Assembly (NCBI RefSeq): GCF_040403615.1 | Contig: NZ_JBBAKG010000005.1 | Coordinates: forward strand, 67,674 to 131,673 | Length of the DNA stretch: 64,000 nucleotides | From: Haliscomenobacter sp040403615 | GTDB lineage: Bacteria; Bacteroidota; Bacteroidia; Chitinophagales; Saprospiraceae | Reading direction: 5' to 3' | Part shown: positions 1 to 9,999 of the stretch, in pieces | How the letters are laid out: each line of letters begins with the position of its first letter | Position numbering within the stretch: the first letter of the stretch is position 1 | The notes under the pieces: model-generated | What the model was told of the DNA's origin: nothing | Seen by the model: only the letters and a program-made list of their open reading frames with translations | The model's database searches: none | Made by a program: the position numbers and the translations under genes

Positions 1-3000
1 CAGACAATGCCGCTTTAAATCAGAAATTACAGGAATTATCAGTCAAGCCTCAGTTCGAATTGCGCGTTGAGGGGCATTGTGGTCCCGAACCATGTGCTTT
101 AGCTCATTTTTTTGATGATTCGGATGTGATGCGAGAAATCCGCATCCAACAATCGATTCGAGATGTTGCACAAGGGGATTACCTCATTGAAATTCATCAA
201 GACAAAGCAGGTTATTTTTTCGTCATTCGATTTACTCAGTTTTCGCATCTGATTTTCCTTAGTTATGCCCGCTACCGGAATCAGGTAGAAGCTCGTGAAG
301 CAGCCAATTTCGCCTCCTTTTTGGCAACCCAACAAGATTATTATCAAAAAAACGTAAGCGAAAACGAAAATGGCATAGCTTACCAATACGATCTCGTATT
401 CAATCCAGAGGCATACCTACACTATCTTCAATATTTGTTGGAAGATGAACATACGTATTTTCAACGACGAGAAGCACTTTTGAACCATCTTTTAGCACGT
501 TTCGCCAGCCAATTTACGGACTATAGCCTTTTGCGTTTTGGGACTCCTACTTTACAAAAAGTAGAACGCAAACAGGCCATTGAAGACAAATCCAGGTTTT
601 TAAATCACTTTGATGATTCCAGTCGAAACCGCGGACGCGCATTTGATTATTTGCAACCCTCTTGGGGAACAGAAAATGTTTCTGGCTATGAAAAACGCAT
701 TGCGCTACTGACTGGTATGAATGATTGGACCAGAAGGAGTTTGTGCAAATTTGAGGTAGTACAAAGCAATCGAGTGGTTATGCCAAATCTTGAAGGCCAG
801 CCTTGGATTAGCAGCATAGCCATATATCCTTCAGCAAAAGAGGCTGAAACTGCATCAGCCGCATTCATTGCAGCATTGCCTCATCCAGAAGAATACGATG
901 ACCTAAAGAACCAATTCTCCGGTTTTGATCCCACTACGGTTGGCCGCTTGTTTTCTGAAAAACCAACAGTTGAGAACATTGTTGAATTGGATCCACAATA
1001 TGCCCTTCAGTTGAAACTAGCGCAAGGCAACACACTCCTGTTGAGCAAAAAGCAAAACTATCCCACTCCAGCGGAAGCGTGGAAGGCTTTGCCCCAGTTT
1101 TTACAGGAAATCTCCGAGACCCAAAATGGCCAAATTGAATTGGTAGAAGCATTGGAAAATACTGGACTTTACCTCAACAATAAAGAATTGCAGTATGAAG
1201 TAAAGGCGCAACACACCTATAAATGGGTTCATCACAATGCTGACGGCAGCATTCTGGCGGAGGCAGACACTTCATTCCCTGATGAAGCCTTTGCCTTAAA
1301 AGACTTTATAGAAAAAGGCGACCTTGCCCAATTAATTACGACTATTGAAACCGCTCTACAGTGGGCAGTCATTATTTCGAATGACATACCACTGGTCAGC
1401 ACTACAGCCTACGCCAATGAAATCAGTGCGCAATTGGGCTGGTCTCTCTGCCGAGCTTATGGCCAAAACGAGCAAAACTACTTTTACGAAGCTGCTCCAC
1501 TCGGCGCAATCAAGATAGGATTGCGCAATGAAAAAGGCATTGTAATCGCGGAGGCAAAAATCCCCGCAAATCAAAATATTGGACCCGAAACTTACATTCA
1601 AGCCTGCTGTGGCAGCTTTCGGGATGAAATCAAGGAACTAAAGTACCGCTATACGGACAAGGCATACGGGTGGAATCTGGCTAGTATTGACGGGGAATCT
1701 CTTTTGACCAGTTTTGAGTTGTATTTAGACGCAAGTCAGGCTTTTCAAAGCCTACAAGATGCCATTAATGCCGGGCAATCAAGTGAAAACTATTTACTAC
1801 TAGGTGCTAAGTCGCCTGGATATAGCATTATCCTCGTCAACTCAGCAGGAAGATACTTAGCTACGCCCCCTCAACCTTACTTTTCTACCGTAAAAGAACG
1901 GAATAAAGCACTTGCAATCATTCAAAAAGGCATGAAAGAAGTGAGCATTCCTTTGAAAATCCAGGAGGTGCTTGCTTCATTCAGCTGGAAATTGAGTCTT
2001 CCCAACAGTGGAACCGCTGTATTAATATCCAACCAAAGTTTCGATTCAATAGGGAGCGCTTCTGCTGATTTTGTCAACCAGCTTCGCCTGGAGTTCGACA
2101 GAGAGCAATCTTTGGTTGCCCCACACTTGTATACCATTGACACATTGTCCCAAATGGTGGGTTTCCGCTACGTATACAACCTCACCACCCCTACCGGCGA
2201 AGCCTTGCCCTGGCTACTGAATGATCAGCAGTTTGAAAAGTTTGAAGATGCCAAAACGGCGTATACACTAATGAGGAAGGTGCTTCCACAGTTGCAATAC
2301 AAGGAAGACGGAACATCTGCCTCCTTTACAGATGGACAGAACATTACGCTACGATTGGCTGAAGATTCCCCATCCAACCGTGAGAAAACCAAAAAATTAC
2401 TAGAATACCTGCGCAAATGGTCGCAGACCTCCACTTACGAAACCACGAACGGAAAATGGATTTACCGTTTAGTAGACAAAGACTCCCCTATCGCCAAAAC
2501 GAAAGCGATCTTCGGATCAAAGGCAGAAGCTAAAGGTAACTTAGATGTAGCCTGTCAATTTAAACCTGCGCTTTTGGATCGCAAAAAACAGGTGCTTCAT
2601 GTTATGTGTCCTGACCTTGATCCAGACCGATTTCACTATGCCATTTCATTGTCAGATGATGCCGGGAATGATTATGTTTTTCTCGTTTCCTATTTAGGTT
2701 ATGAGAACAAGGAGAAAGCGTTAGCTGCTGGAGAGGCCAACTGGCTTCGTCTTATTGATCTCGCCACTGTAAGGGATAATTTTGGGCCAAATAAATTCTT
2801 TTCACCAAAAGAAGAATACAGCACTGGAAACAATGATAGCTGTATTGACACCGAACCTTATTTGGCGGTGCTCCCCAGAAATTTTGTGCTGGGCATAGGG
2901 GAAGAAGAGCTCGCTATTGACAAAGCTGTTGCTTTGGCTCAACGCTATCCAATCAGAATCCGCTACAACGAAGCCGAAAGAGGCAGGCAAAATGCATCTA

Positions 3001-4604
3001 TCCTTGGCTATACCTTTCAAGGTTACGATCTCAATGCCGGAACTTGTGTTTGGGTCAGTGCCAATACTTACCCCTCGCCTCAAGCATCCATTGAGGCTTA
3101 CCACTTGTTTGTAGTGGTGCTCAACAATCCCAATAGCTGTCGAATCGTATGTTCGGAGGGCAAGTATAGGATTCACCTCGTTGAAATATTAGCAGAAAGC
3201 AAAGAGTTTACTTCCGAAAATGAAGCATGGGGCGAACGTCCAAATCCTGAAAATCAACAACGTTGTGAAAATCAGGGGGTACGTTTGTTCGCAGCTGCTG
3301 CCGGTGACGAAAATGCCTTCATCCATTTTTCTGAAGCGGACAGCTATCGTTTTATGGTTGTTGATAAGACATACCACGCTGCCAACCATAAATGTACTTA
3401 TGCCAATCGCAATTCCCGTGATCAGGCGATGGATCAAATCATGGAATGGGCAAAAACATTAACCTGCGAGCCATACAGACTAGAAAAAAACGGTTCGCTG
3501 AAATTTTACATCGGGGATGGCTACTATTGGGAAGTAAATCTTAGCGGAACCAGGGCCATAGAGGCCGATATCGAGCAAATCATCATGGCATGCATGCATG
3601 CCGCCATCGATGAGCGCAACATCAAATCGACGGACGACTCCTGGGAAATCACCCATCCATTTGATCATACACAAACCTTAGCCTCAATCAAAAGAGAAAA
3701 AGCCGAAGATGCATTAGATAAAGCTGCTTTCGTATCTCTGGCGCGACAATATCCCGTGTTCAAAAGAGCGGATGCTTATTACTATCGTTTATACTTTCCA
3801 GAGAATCACTTCGTATTGGATCAGGAATTGGAATGGTGTGGTTGTGATAAAGAAAGCAATACCCCGGCGGAAATTCCAAGGTTTTGCAATCATGCTTATA
3901 TTTTTGAAAGTGCGCTAAGTTACGCTACTCGGGTAGAGGCTGAAGCCGCATTCTTACATTTTTGCAACTTGTTAAAATCATCAGCATCCTATCAGCCTGA
4001 TGCAGATACGGGATTAGGGCGGTATTCCTTTTCGATAATTGATCCAGCTAAAATACTGGCCCATCACCCCAACCGTCATCCGGATTTAAGCAGCGCCAAG
4101 CAAGCTGCTGATCGGGTTAGGGCTTGCATATTGGATGAGGGTTTACACTTGGTCGAACATATTCTACTTCGGCCAAAGGTTGAGGAAGAAAACAAATGCC
4201 TGTTGCCCATTTCTCCAGACCTGTCTTGTAAATTGGAATGGGAAGAAGACCTCGAGCACGACAATCCGAATACTCTAGACAAAAAAGAGAAGCTAACCTA
4301 TTACCCTTGGGCTGATCCCTATTCTTTTTGGGTGACTGTGGTGCTGCCGAGCTGGTCAAAGCGATTCCAAAGCTCGGAAGTGCGGCTGTTCTTCAAAGAA
4401 ATGCTCCACTGTGAAGCGCCAGCTATGGTCGGACTGAATATCCTTTGGCTAAGCCCAAAGCAAATGTGCAAATTCGAAGCGGCGTTTCACAATTGGTTGA
4501 ATTGGCAGCGCAACGCTGATCTACTTTGTGAGGAAAAAGAGGATGCCTACTGCAACTTCATAACCTGCATCAAGGAATTGCAGGATGACCTACCTTGTAA
4601 CTGA
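1..4604 (+). CDS. Giant eCIS baseplate-associated protein, 5' end outside the window
   Basis: The reading frame is open from the first complete codon (position 3) and no stop precedes it, so the TTG at 60 is not a convincing start and the gene begins upstream of the window. At least 1,530 residues are visible. Much of it is made of loosely repeated units of roughly 80-100 residues, each with a short beta hairpin, then a YPS/YPT/SFP-type turn, then a helix starting with Ala-rich residues (for example near 820, 1060, 1270 and 3070). The pattern recalls YegP/DUF1508-like repeats, which is inference. The C-terminal segment (about 4150-4560), with HILLRP, DPYSFWVTVVLPSW and a following EAPA, matches what I recall from large proteins in Bacteroidota eCIS loci that sit just before the tape-measure gene. 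The stop overlaps or abuts the next gene. A baseplate or spike-periphery role comes from position and family memory, not from a catalytic motif. Confidence 0.6.
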   Translation, partial: DNAALNQKLQELSVKPQFELRVEGHCGPEPCALAHFFDDSDVMREIRIQQSIRDVAQGDYLIEIHQDKAGYFFVIRFTQFSHLIFLSYARYRNQVEAREAANFASFLATQQDYYQKNVSENENGIAYQYDLVFNPEAYLHYLQYLLEDEHTYFQRREALLNHLLARFASQFTDYSLLRFGTPTLQKVERKQAIEDKSRFLNHFDDSSRNRGRAFDYLQPSWGTENVSGYEKRIALLTGMNDWTRRSLCKFEVVQSNRVVMPNLEGQPWISSIAIYPSAKEAETASAAFIAALPHPEEYDDLKNQFSGFDPTTVGRLFSEKPTVENIVELDPQYALQLKLAQGNTLLLSKKQNYPTPAEAWKALPQFLQEISETQNGQIELVEALENTGLYLNNKELQYEVKAQHTYKWVHHNADGSILAEADTSFPDEAFALKDFIEKGDLAQLITTIETALQWAVIISNDIPLVSTTAYANEISAQLGWSLCRAYGQNEQNYFYEAAPLGAIKIGLRNEKGIVIAEAKIPANQNIGPETYIQACCGSFRDEIKELKYRYTDKAYGWNLASIDGESLLTSFELYLDASQAFQSLQDAINAGQSSENYLLLGAKSPGYSIILVNSAGRYLATPPQPYFSTVKERNKALAIIQKGMKEVSIPLKIQEVLASFSWKLSLPNSGTAVLISNQSFDSIGSASADFVNQLRLEFDREQSLVAPHLYTIDTLSQMVGFRYVYNLTTPTGEALPWLLNDQQFEKFEDAKTAYTLMRKVLPQLQYKEDGTSASFTDGQNITLRLAEDSPSNREKTKKLLEYLRKWSQTSTYETTNGKWIYRLVDKDSPIAKTKAIFGSKAEAKGNLDVACQFKPALLDRKKQVLHVMCPDLDPDRFHYAISLSDDAGNDYVFLVSYLGYENKEKALAAGEANWLRLIDLATVRDNFGPNKFFSPKEEYSTGNNDSCIDTEPYLAVLPRNFVLGIGEEELAIDKAVALAQRYPIRIRYNEAERGRQNASILGYTFQGYDLNAGTCVWVSANTYPSPQASIEAYHLFVVVLNNPNSCRIVCSEGKYRIHLVEILAESKEFTSENEAWGERPNPENQQRCENQGVRLFAAAAGDENAFIHFSEADSYRFMVVDKTYHAANHKCTYANRNSRDQAMDQIMEWAKTLTCEPYRLEKNGSLKFYIGDGYYWEVNLSGTRAIEADIEQIIMACMHAAIDERNIKSTDDSWEITHPFDHTQTLASIKREKAEDALDKAAFVSLARQYPVFKRADAYYYRLYFPENHFVLDQELEWCGCDKESNTPAEIPRFCNHAYIFESALSYATRVEAEAAFLHFCNLLKSSASYQPDADTGLGRYSFSIIDPAKILAHHPNRHPDLSSAKQAADRVRACILDEGLHLVEHILLRPKVEEENKCLLPISPDLSCKLEWEEDLEHDNPNTLDKKEKLTYYPWADPYSFWVTVVLPSWSKRFQSSEVRLFFKEMLHCEAPAMVGLNILWLSPKQMCKFEAAFHNWLNWQRNADLLCEEKEDAYCNFITCIKELQDDLPCN

Positions 4605-4608
4605 GCCT

Positions 4609-6399
4609 ATGACCAATCAACACCTGATCGGTAAACAAACCTTTGATCTTCAATTTTCATCCAGAGAGGGCATTCATGAAATCCAACATGAGTTAAGCAG
4701 GCTATATTGGCAGCGCGTGACCATGGCCCTTGAGCGATTGTTTGACGAGCTGGCACCACCAACTGAAAAAATTCGCATCGACAAATTAGAAATAGATTTG
4801 GGGGTGCTGTCGCTTCAAGACTTGATCTCTGGTTCCTTCATCGAAAAGTTACTGATTGGCTTGGAGCAATCCATCTCCAATTCCTTAAGCCAAAATACGC
4901 CCACTGCCATCCGCCAGCCTCTTCATTTGGAGCAATTTGAGCTGTGGTTGTATTTTTTAGAAACGGGTGCATTCCCAACTTATGCCGCTACCCCTGCGTC
5001 ACTTCCTGAATGGCACCGCCATATTTTTGACACTTTGGCTTTGGATGCAGTTGCTGTTGAACGCTTGCGCAAACTTTTGAACTCTCGTCCTCTCGCTTTT
5101 GAACGCTTGATTTTGCAATTCGATACTACTTTTCAGCAGCAAATCATCAGACTCCATACAGGACACAAGCACGACGAGTTGCCCCTACTGATCCGAACTT
5201 TGGCCGAGCGCATTGCCCTGCTCTTGCATGCCTTATTTCATGCCATCAAAAGTACCCAGCATAAAATCGGGAGCATGAATAAGGAAGAGATATTCGACCT
5301 GGTCATAAAGCGTTTGCATCGCCGCATTCCAGCCTTAAAAAGCAGGCTACAATGGGCTATCGAACTAAAGAAATGGTTGCTGCAACATTACGTAAAAATT
5401 GACGAAAAAACCCCGCAACAACTGCAACGGCAATTTGAAACCGAAGCTTGGCGCATAGCACTTTCTGAGGTGATTTTACACCAAAAAAAGGTAGACTCAA
5501 TTGCCCTCATTGCTCGAATCATCGAGCATCCTGCCATGGCCCATTGGCAGCCAATCTTGTTGCGAGAGCTAAACCGGGGAAAATGGAATCCTGCCATTAC
5601 CAAGGAATTGATTAAGGACATAAAAGCCAGCTTGGCCAATTCAGTCGAGCCTAGTAAGTCTAATGCCTCGGCTAAAACCGATGGTTCAACGCTTCATCCT
5701 AGCCCTGAGCTACCCTTGGATAGTGAGTTCACCACTGCCATGAATACAAGCGAAAAGCATCCCGATTCTGCCATAGGACAATCAGGAAACCAAATTCCAG
5801 GCGATGTTGCGGCAGCCACTTTTGGTGCTGCCTCAGCCCAATCACTTAACCCAAGCATTGATTATACCGCAGCCTTTGTCCCTGATTCTACCCGCATTGC
5901 GGAACATTACCTTAAGAATGCCGGGCTTGTTTTATTGCACACCTTTCTTCCTCAGTTTTTCAGAAAATCGGAACTGCTTGATGGGCAATTATTTAAAAGT
6001 ACCTGGCACCAACAAAAGGCGATATATCTTTTGCATTATCTGAGCACCGGAACAGTGGAAGTTCCCGAGTTTCAACTCATCTTGCCCAAGCTGCTCTGCG
6101 GCCTACCCTTGAATATGCCCTTGGATCACCAAATTTTCCTTAGTGACGAGGAACGGAATGAAGCCGAAAACCTGCTAGAAGCGGTCATCGAGCATTGGGG
6201 TGTTTTGGGAAGTACCTCTCCGGATGGATTACGAGAGGGCTTTTTGCAACGGGATGGTCGACTAGAGAAACGCGCTTCGGGTTGGTTTTTAAAAGTGGAA
6301 AACCAAACCTTGGATATCCTCCTCGACCGTTTGCCCTGGAACCTCAGCCTCATTAAGTTGCCTTGGATGGAAGAGCTGCTCAAAGTAGAATGGAGGTAA
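4609..6399 (+). CDS. Contractile injection system tape measure protein
   Basis: About 596 residues. The N-terminus (KQTFDLQFSSREGIHEIQHE, then a basic helix and IRIDKLEIDLGVL) is the characteristic opening of the CIS_TMP family found in eCIS loci, whose members are proposed to set sheath and tube length. The rest is strongly helical. A low-complexity Ser/Pro/Ala-rich linker (about 5640-5860) separates the N-terminal and C-terminal helical parts, and the end, with repeated LPWNLSLIKLPW-type segments, is typical. I prefer ATG 4609, four bases after the upstream stop; an alternative ATG at 4585 would overlap the upstream gene by 20 bases. Tight spacing implies one operon with the flanking genes. 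No signal peptide is expected or seen. Confidence 0.85.
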   Translation: MTNQHLIGKQTFDLQFSSREGIHEIQHELSRLYWQRVTMALERLFDELAPPTEKIRIDKLEIDLGVLSLQDLISGSFIEKLLIGLEQSISNSLSQNTPTAIRQPLHLEQFELWLYFLETGAFPTYAATPASLPEWHRHIFDTLALDAVAVERLRKLLNSRPLAFERLILQFDTTFQQQIIRLHTGHKHDELPLLIRTLAERIALLLHALFHAIKSTQHKIGSMNKEEIFDLVIKRLHRRIPALKSRLQWAIELKKWLLQHYVKIDEKTPQQLQRQFETEAWRIALSEVILHQKKVDSIALIARIIEHPAMAHWQPILLRELNRGKWNPAITKELIKDIKASLANSVEPSKSNASAKTDGSTLHPSPELPLDSEFTTAMNTSEKHPDSAIGQSGNQIPGDVAAATFGAASAQSLNPSIDYTAAFVPDSTRIAEHYLKNAGLVLLHTFLPQFFRKSELLDGQLFKSTWHQQKAIYLLHYLSTGTVEVPEFQLILPKLLCGLPLNMPLDHQIFLSDEERNEAENLLEAVIEHWGVLGSTSPDGLREGFLQRDGRLEKRASGWFLKVENQTLDILLDRLPWNLSLIKLPWMEELLKVEWR

Positions 6400-7013
6400 T
6401 TTTCACCAGCTTAAAATTTGTTAAACGTATGGAAATCAAATGCAAAGAAGAACTCAAAAAATTATTCCAGCAGACCCAAAATATTGGAACCGAAAAATTA
6501 TTGTGCGGATTGACCATTTTGGTAAAAGACGCTGCTGATTTCATCAATGCTACTGCTTTGCAAAACGACGCTACCGAAGTGTTCCGGTACGCCTACCTCG
6601 ACATGATGAATCACGACCGCTATTATTGGTCTTTATTCGGTCCAGACCTGTATAGGGAATTGTCGGATGCTCAAATGCCTTCGGGAATGGCCAGGAATGC
6701 AGCAATTTGCAAGTTTAACCTGGATGAACTGCGGGAGGCTAAAATCATCCAGGAATGGACGCGCGCCCCTGGCTGGCATTTTTTTAAGCTACATACCCAA
6801 CAGATCAAAAACAACATCCTTGGAAAGCTCACCTTGGAAAAGCTCAAAGCCAGTATTTGTGAAGTAGAAGACCCCACCGAAGCCTACCTGGAGCTGGTGG
6901 AAAGGTTGGCCAATCCTGGCCAGCTCGGTTCCTGCTTTTGGTACCCCCTGATGCTTTATATCGTGATCTTGCTCAAAGAAACGGACTTTATCACCCTCCA
7001 AGAGAACAACTAA
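6390..7013 (+). CDS. Small eCIS-locus protein of unknown function
   Basis: 207 residues from ATG 6390, which overlaps the end of the tape-measure gene; a second plausible start is ATG 6429 (MEIKCKEELKKLF). The protein is mostly helical with a hydrophobic C-terminal stretch (YPLMLYIVILL) and no motif I recognise. Its place between the tape-measure gene and the first DUF4157 payload, on the same strand with overlap, says it belongs to the injection-system operon, perhaps as an assembly or payload-handling factor (inference). Some helices have a repeated E-L-K-K-L periodicity compatible with oligomerisation. Confidence 0.6.
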   Translation: MEVIFTSLKFVKRMEIKCKEELKKLFQQTQNIGTEKLLCGLTILVKDAADFINATALQNDATEVFRYAYLDMMNHDRYYWSLFGPDLYRELSDAQMPSGMARNAAICKFNLDELREAKIIQEWTRAPGWHFFKLHTQQIKNNILGKLTLEKLKASICEVEDPTEAYLELVERLANPGQLGSCFWYPLMLYIVILLKETDFITLQENN

Positions 7014-7041
7014 TCTAGCCCTCATACCTGCTTTTCAGGCC

Positions 7042-9702
7042 ATGAAAACCGCCGAATCCAAAACAACCGCTACCGCTCAACACCTGCAAACCAAAGGTGA
7101 AGAGCAACAACCTTTCTTCCAGCAAGAAAGAAGCAATAGCTATTTGGGTGGCGGTAGTTCGGCATTTTTTTCTCCCAACCACAATCCTCAACCCTTTTTC
7201 TCAAAACCCGTCATTCAAACCAAACTTACCATCGGACAGCCTGGGGATAAATACGAACAGGAGGCGGATCAAATGGCCGATCAGGTGGTACAGCGCCTGG
7301 CGGAAAACAATTCCCAGTCGCAAGACCCGCTAGCTGCTCAAGGGCAGACTGGGTTGAAAATTCAGCGCAAACCGATTTTCGAAAGCAACGCTGAGCCCAA
7401 TCTGCAGGCTAAATTCATCTCCTCTCCTACTAAATCGATTAACCATATCCAAACCAAATGTGCAGATTGCGAGCAAGAAGAGAAATTGCAGAAGAAGGAA
7501 CAACCAGGGGAAGAGGAGCAATTGCAAAAAAAGCCGATTTTTGAAAGCAATGGCGAACCAACAGAAACGCCCATCCAGCCCAAGCCGGAAAATGTACCTA
7601 CCCTCCAAAAGCAATGCGCCGCATGCGCTGCCAAAGAAGAACCACCTAAAGTACAACGGCAATCTGATTCCGCGACTACTCCCAACGCTACCTCAAGCCT
7701 TGAAAGCCGTCTGAGTAGCTCCCGCGGCGGTGGCAGCCCCTTGCCTAAGAAAACCCGTACACAAATGGAAGGGTCTTTCGGCTCAGATTTTTCTGGAGTG
7801 CGGGTACATACGGATAGCTCGGCGGTGCAGATGAATAAGGAGTTGGGGGCGCAGGCCTTTACGCATGGGAGTGATGTGTATTTTAATGCGGGGAAGTATG
7901 ATGCGGGGAGTAGAGAGGGGCAGAGATTGCTGGGGCATGAGTTGACGCATGTTGTGCAGCAGGAGGGGGAGGTAAAAATTCAGAAAAGAGAGTATGGCCC
8001 TGCTGAATCTACTGCAAATATGACACCAAGCGACTGGACTCATTATGATAGACTAAATAAAACCACTGTTTGGAGTTATGCTAATGAATATAACCTTGCA
8101 AGAGGGCGAAATACTGAATACATGCAAATTGATCAGCGGAGAGATTTTTACTTATGGTTCTATGAACTGATGGCGTCTCGTGGCCACGATGTTCGTTGGC
8201 CACTTGCTGCTTATATTGTTGCCAATGGTGCAAACGAACTTGCCAATCGTGATAGATTTAATTATGTGAGAAGTAATAGTTTAGAGGCTATCATGAGGCG
8301 TGGTAACCAAGTGATTTTTGATGATGTATTCCCAAAACTCAGGAATCTTTATCTTCAAAGAGACACACTCGTTGGTGTTGATGCACTCAATTGGGACATG
8401 GATGTGCTAATTCAAGAACAAAACCTAATTCAGCCTTTGTACGCAGATATGGATGATTCTGCTTTGAATGCATTAAGAGAAGTAACCCGGCAAAGTGGAT
8501 TAGCTGTAAGCATTGGAAGTTATTTCTTTGGAGATGTTAGCCCGGGTAGTTATAACTCTGGCGGAAGTGTTCCTCCCTTTCCGTCTACTTATGATCTGAC
8601 TAACCCAAATGATAGGTTCAGATATGGTATGCTGCTTGCTTATTACTTTGCCCCAGCAGCTTCGGTAAGCGAAATTATCAGTCGACGTTTAGGCGCAATA
8701 GACTATGCGAATGGACTACCCATACCTTATGTGCCTCAAATTTATCAAAATGGAGATATGTTGAATCAGGTTGATTCCATGCAAAGCGTTCACGTTTTTA
8801 GTTCATATCTTACTGATATGGGTATCGATATAAATTTGTTGCGAAGAATTATCCATGGTATGAATAGTAGAGAAAGGTATACAATAATGACCGATCCTTG
8901 GTATCGGGCAATGTTAATGCACTACCACCGAATGCCCAACGAACAAGCTGAAGCTTTTTTGACGAGTGAAGATATTCAAGGATGTGGACCAATATACAAA
9001 ATTGTGGGACCTATTGAAGGCACAGGGTATGCGCACGTTGAGGACAATATTCTCGCTTCAGAAATCAACAGAAGAGACCATTTTGCTATGGGCGCAGGAG
9101 GAACAAGAGTTAAAGTTCGCGCTGCTAATGACAATGCCAGAAGGCTTTTTGTAAGAGTCCCCGAAAGATGGATATGGTCTGATTCCCTTCATTGTCAAGA
9201 TTATAGCCCTGTTCCTCCTGACCCTATTCCCGCGCCCTTCGTTTTAAATTACGAGTTGTTTTTTGAAACAGGTAGCTCGGATATATACAATCGAAGCTAT
9301 GGAATGCGGAACTCATCATCGCTGAACACGGTTCTTGATGATATTAGGTATTATACAAATCAGTTCACATCTGCTACTTTTTCTTTGAGCTTGATTGGAC
9401 ATGCATCTCCTAGATATAGAAGTGCTCGTAGCCTGAGTGAGTCCATTATTGAAAATGAAGAATTATCATGGCAAAGAGTTGAGGCTGTAAGAAATCAGAT
9501 TATGTATTTCTATCAAGAAAATATACCCGTAGGTGCAACAGGAAGTATTCCTTTCCGAATGACACTAGCAAATACATTGCCTTTTGCTAATATTTCTACA
9601 CATGGAATCGGAGCTACAGAAGGATTCGCTATGACTGCTGATCCAACTAATAATGAAGAAAGATTTAGACGTGTTGGAATTTCACTATCTTTTGTCTTCT
9701 AA
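7042..9702 (+). CDS. DUF4157 (eCIS core) payload protein 1 with OmpA-like C-terminus
   Basis: 886 residues with no Sec signal. The N-terminal region holds repeated PFF tripeptides (QQPFFQQ, SAFF, QPFF), then IGQPGDKYEQEAD, two CxxC knuckles (CADC, CAAC) spaced by Q-K-K-rich acidic linkers, and the DUF4157 core ending in HELTHVVQQ at residues 299-307. This module is shared with two other proteins in the window and is the known hallmark of eCIS-associated cargo. Residues about 316-735 match nothing I know. The last 150 residues look OmpA-like (LSLIGHASP, followed by SWQRVEAVRNQI), a fold that often binds peptidoglycan. It follows the tape-measure operon by 28 bases after the preceding gene. Role as a delivered effector is inference from family and context. 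Confidence 0.8.
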   Translation: MKTAESKTTATAQHLQTKGEEQQPFFQQERSNSYLGGGSSAFFSPNHNPQPFFSKPVIQTKLTIGQPGDKYEQEADQMADQVVQRLAENNSQSQDPLAAQGQTGLKIQRKPIFESNAEPNLQAKFISSPTKSINHIQTKCADCEQEEKLQKKEQPGEEEQLQKKPIFESNGEPTETPIQPKPENVPTLQKQCAACAAKEEPPKVQRQSDSATTPNATSSLESRLSSSRGGGSPLPKKTRTQMEGSFGSDFSGVRVHTDSSAVQMNKELGAQAFTHGSDVYFNAGKYDAGSREGQRLLGHELTHVVQQEGEVKIQKREYGPAESTANMTPSDWTHYDRLNKTTVWSYANEYNLARGRNTEYMQIDQRRDFYLWFYELMASRGHDVRWPLAAYIVANGANELANRDRFNYVRSNSLEAIMRRGNQVIFDDVFPKLRNLYLQRDTLVGVDALNWDMDVLIQEQNLIQPLYADMDDSALNALREVTRQSGLAVSIGSYFFGDVSPGSYNSGGSVPPFPSTYDLTNPNDRFRYGMLLAYYFAPAASVSEIISRRLGAIDYANGLPIPYVPQIYQNGDMLNQVDSMQSVHVFSSYLTDMGIDINLLRRIIHGMNSRERYTIMTDPWYRAMLMHYHRMPNEQAEAFLTSEDIQGCGPIYKIVGPIEGTGYAHVEDNILASEINRRDHFAMGAGGTRVKVRAANDNARRLFVRVPERWIWSDSLHCQDYSPVPPDPIPAPFVLNYELFFETGSSDIYNRSYGMRNSSSLNTVLDDIRYYTNQFTSATFSLSLIGHASPRYRSARSLSESIIENEELSWQRVEAVRNQIMYFYQENIPVGATGSIPFRMTLANTLPFANISTHGIGATEGFAMTADPTNNEERFRRVGISLSFVF

Positions 9703-9772
9703 AAAATCAAGTATCCAATGGCGCAGTGCAAGGCAGCGGGCAAAAATCCCTTTGGCTAAATTAGCTGGTATC

Positions 9773-9937
9773 ATGAAAGATATGAACGCCGTTTTTGGCG
9801 AAGCTGGTAAGATGTATGATTTTTTGATCAACGCTTCGATTTTGGCGGGAGCAATGACTACAGCATCGATTGGTCGGGAGGAGGCTGGGAGCTGGGCTAA
9901 AAATGATGACCAATTTGCACTTTTTTCTTCAGACTGA
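9773..9937 (+). other. Doubtful short ORF in the gap after payload 1
   Basis: The 297-base gap between payloads 1 and 2 holds an open frame of 54 codons from ATG 9773, reading MKDMNAVFGEAGKMYDF and onward. The same frame extends back into the end of payload 1 without a stop. It has no recognisable domain. It could be a small gene, a leftover C-terminal piece of an exchanged payload, or chance. Nothing else was recognised in this gap. Confidence 0.2.
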
Positions 9938-9999
9938 AATTGCAACAACCATTTATAGCTTCTAACAGGGTTCGTTGAACAATATCTTTATAAATTATC

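Noticed and set aside
60..62. TTG at 60 as start of the first gene
   Set aside because: The frame is open back to base 3, so the protein most likely begins before the window.
7936..7962. HELTHVVQQ in payload 1 as proof of protease activity
   Set aside because: This HExxH belongs to the DUF4157 core, which is shared by all three payloads and is better seen as the targeting module; activity is not shown.
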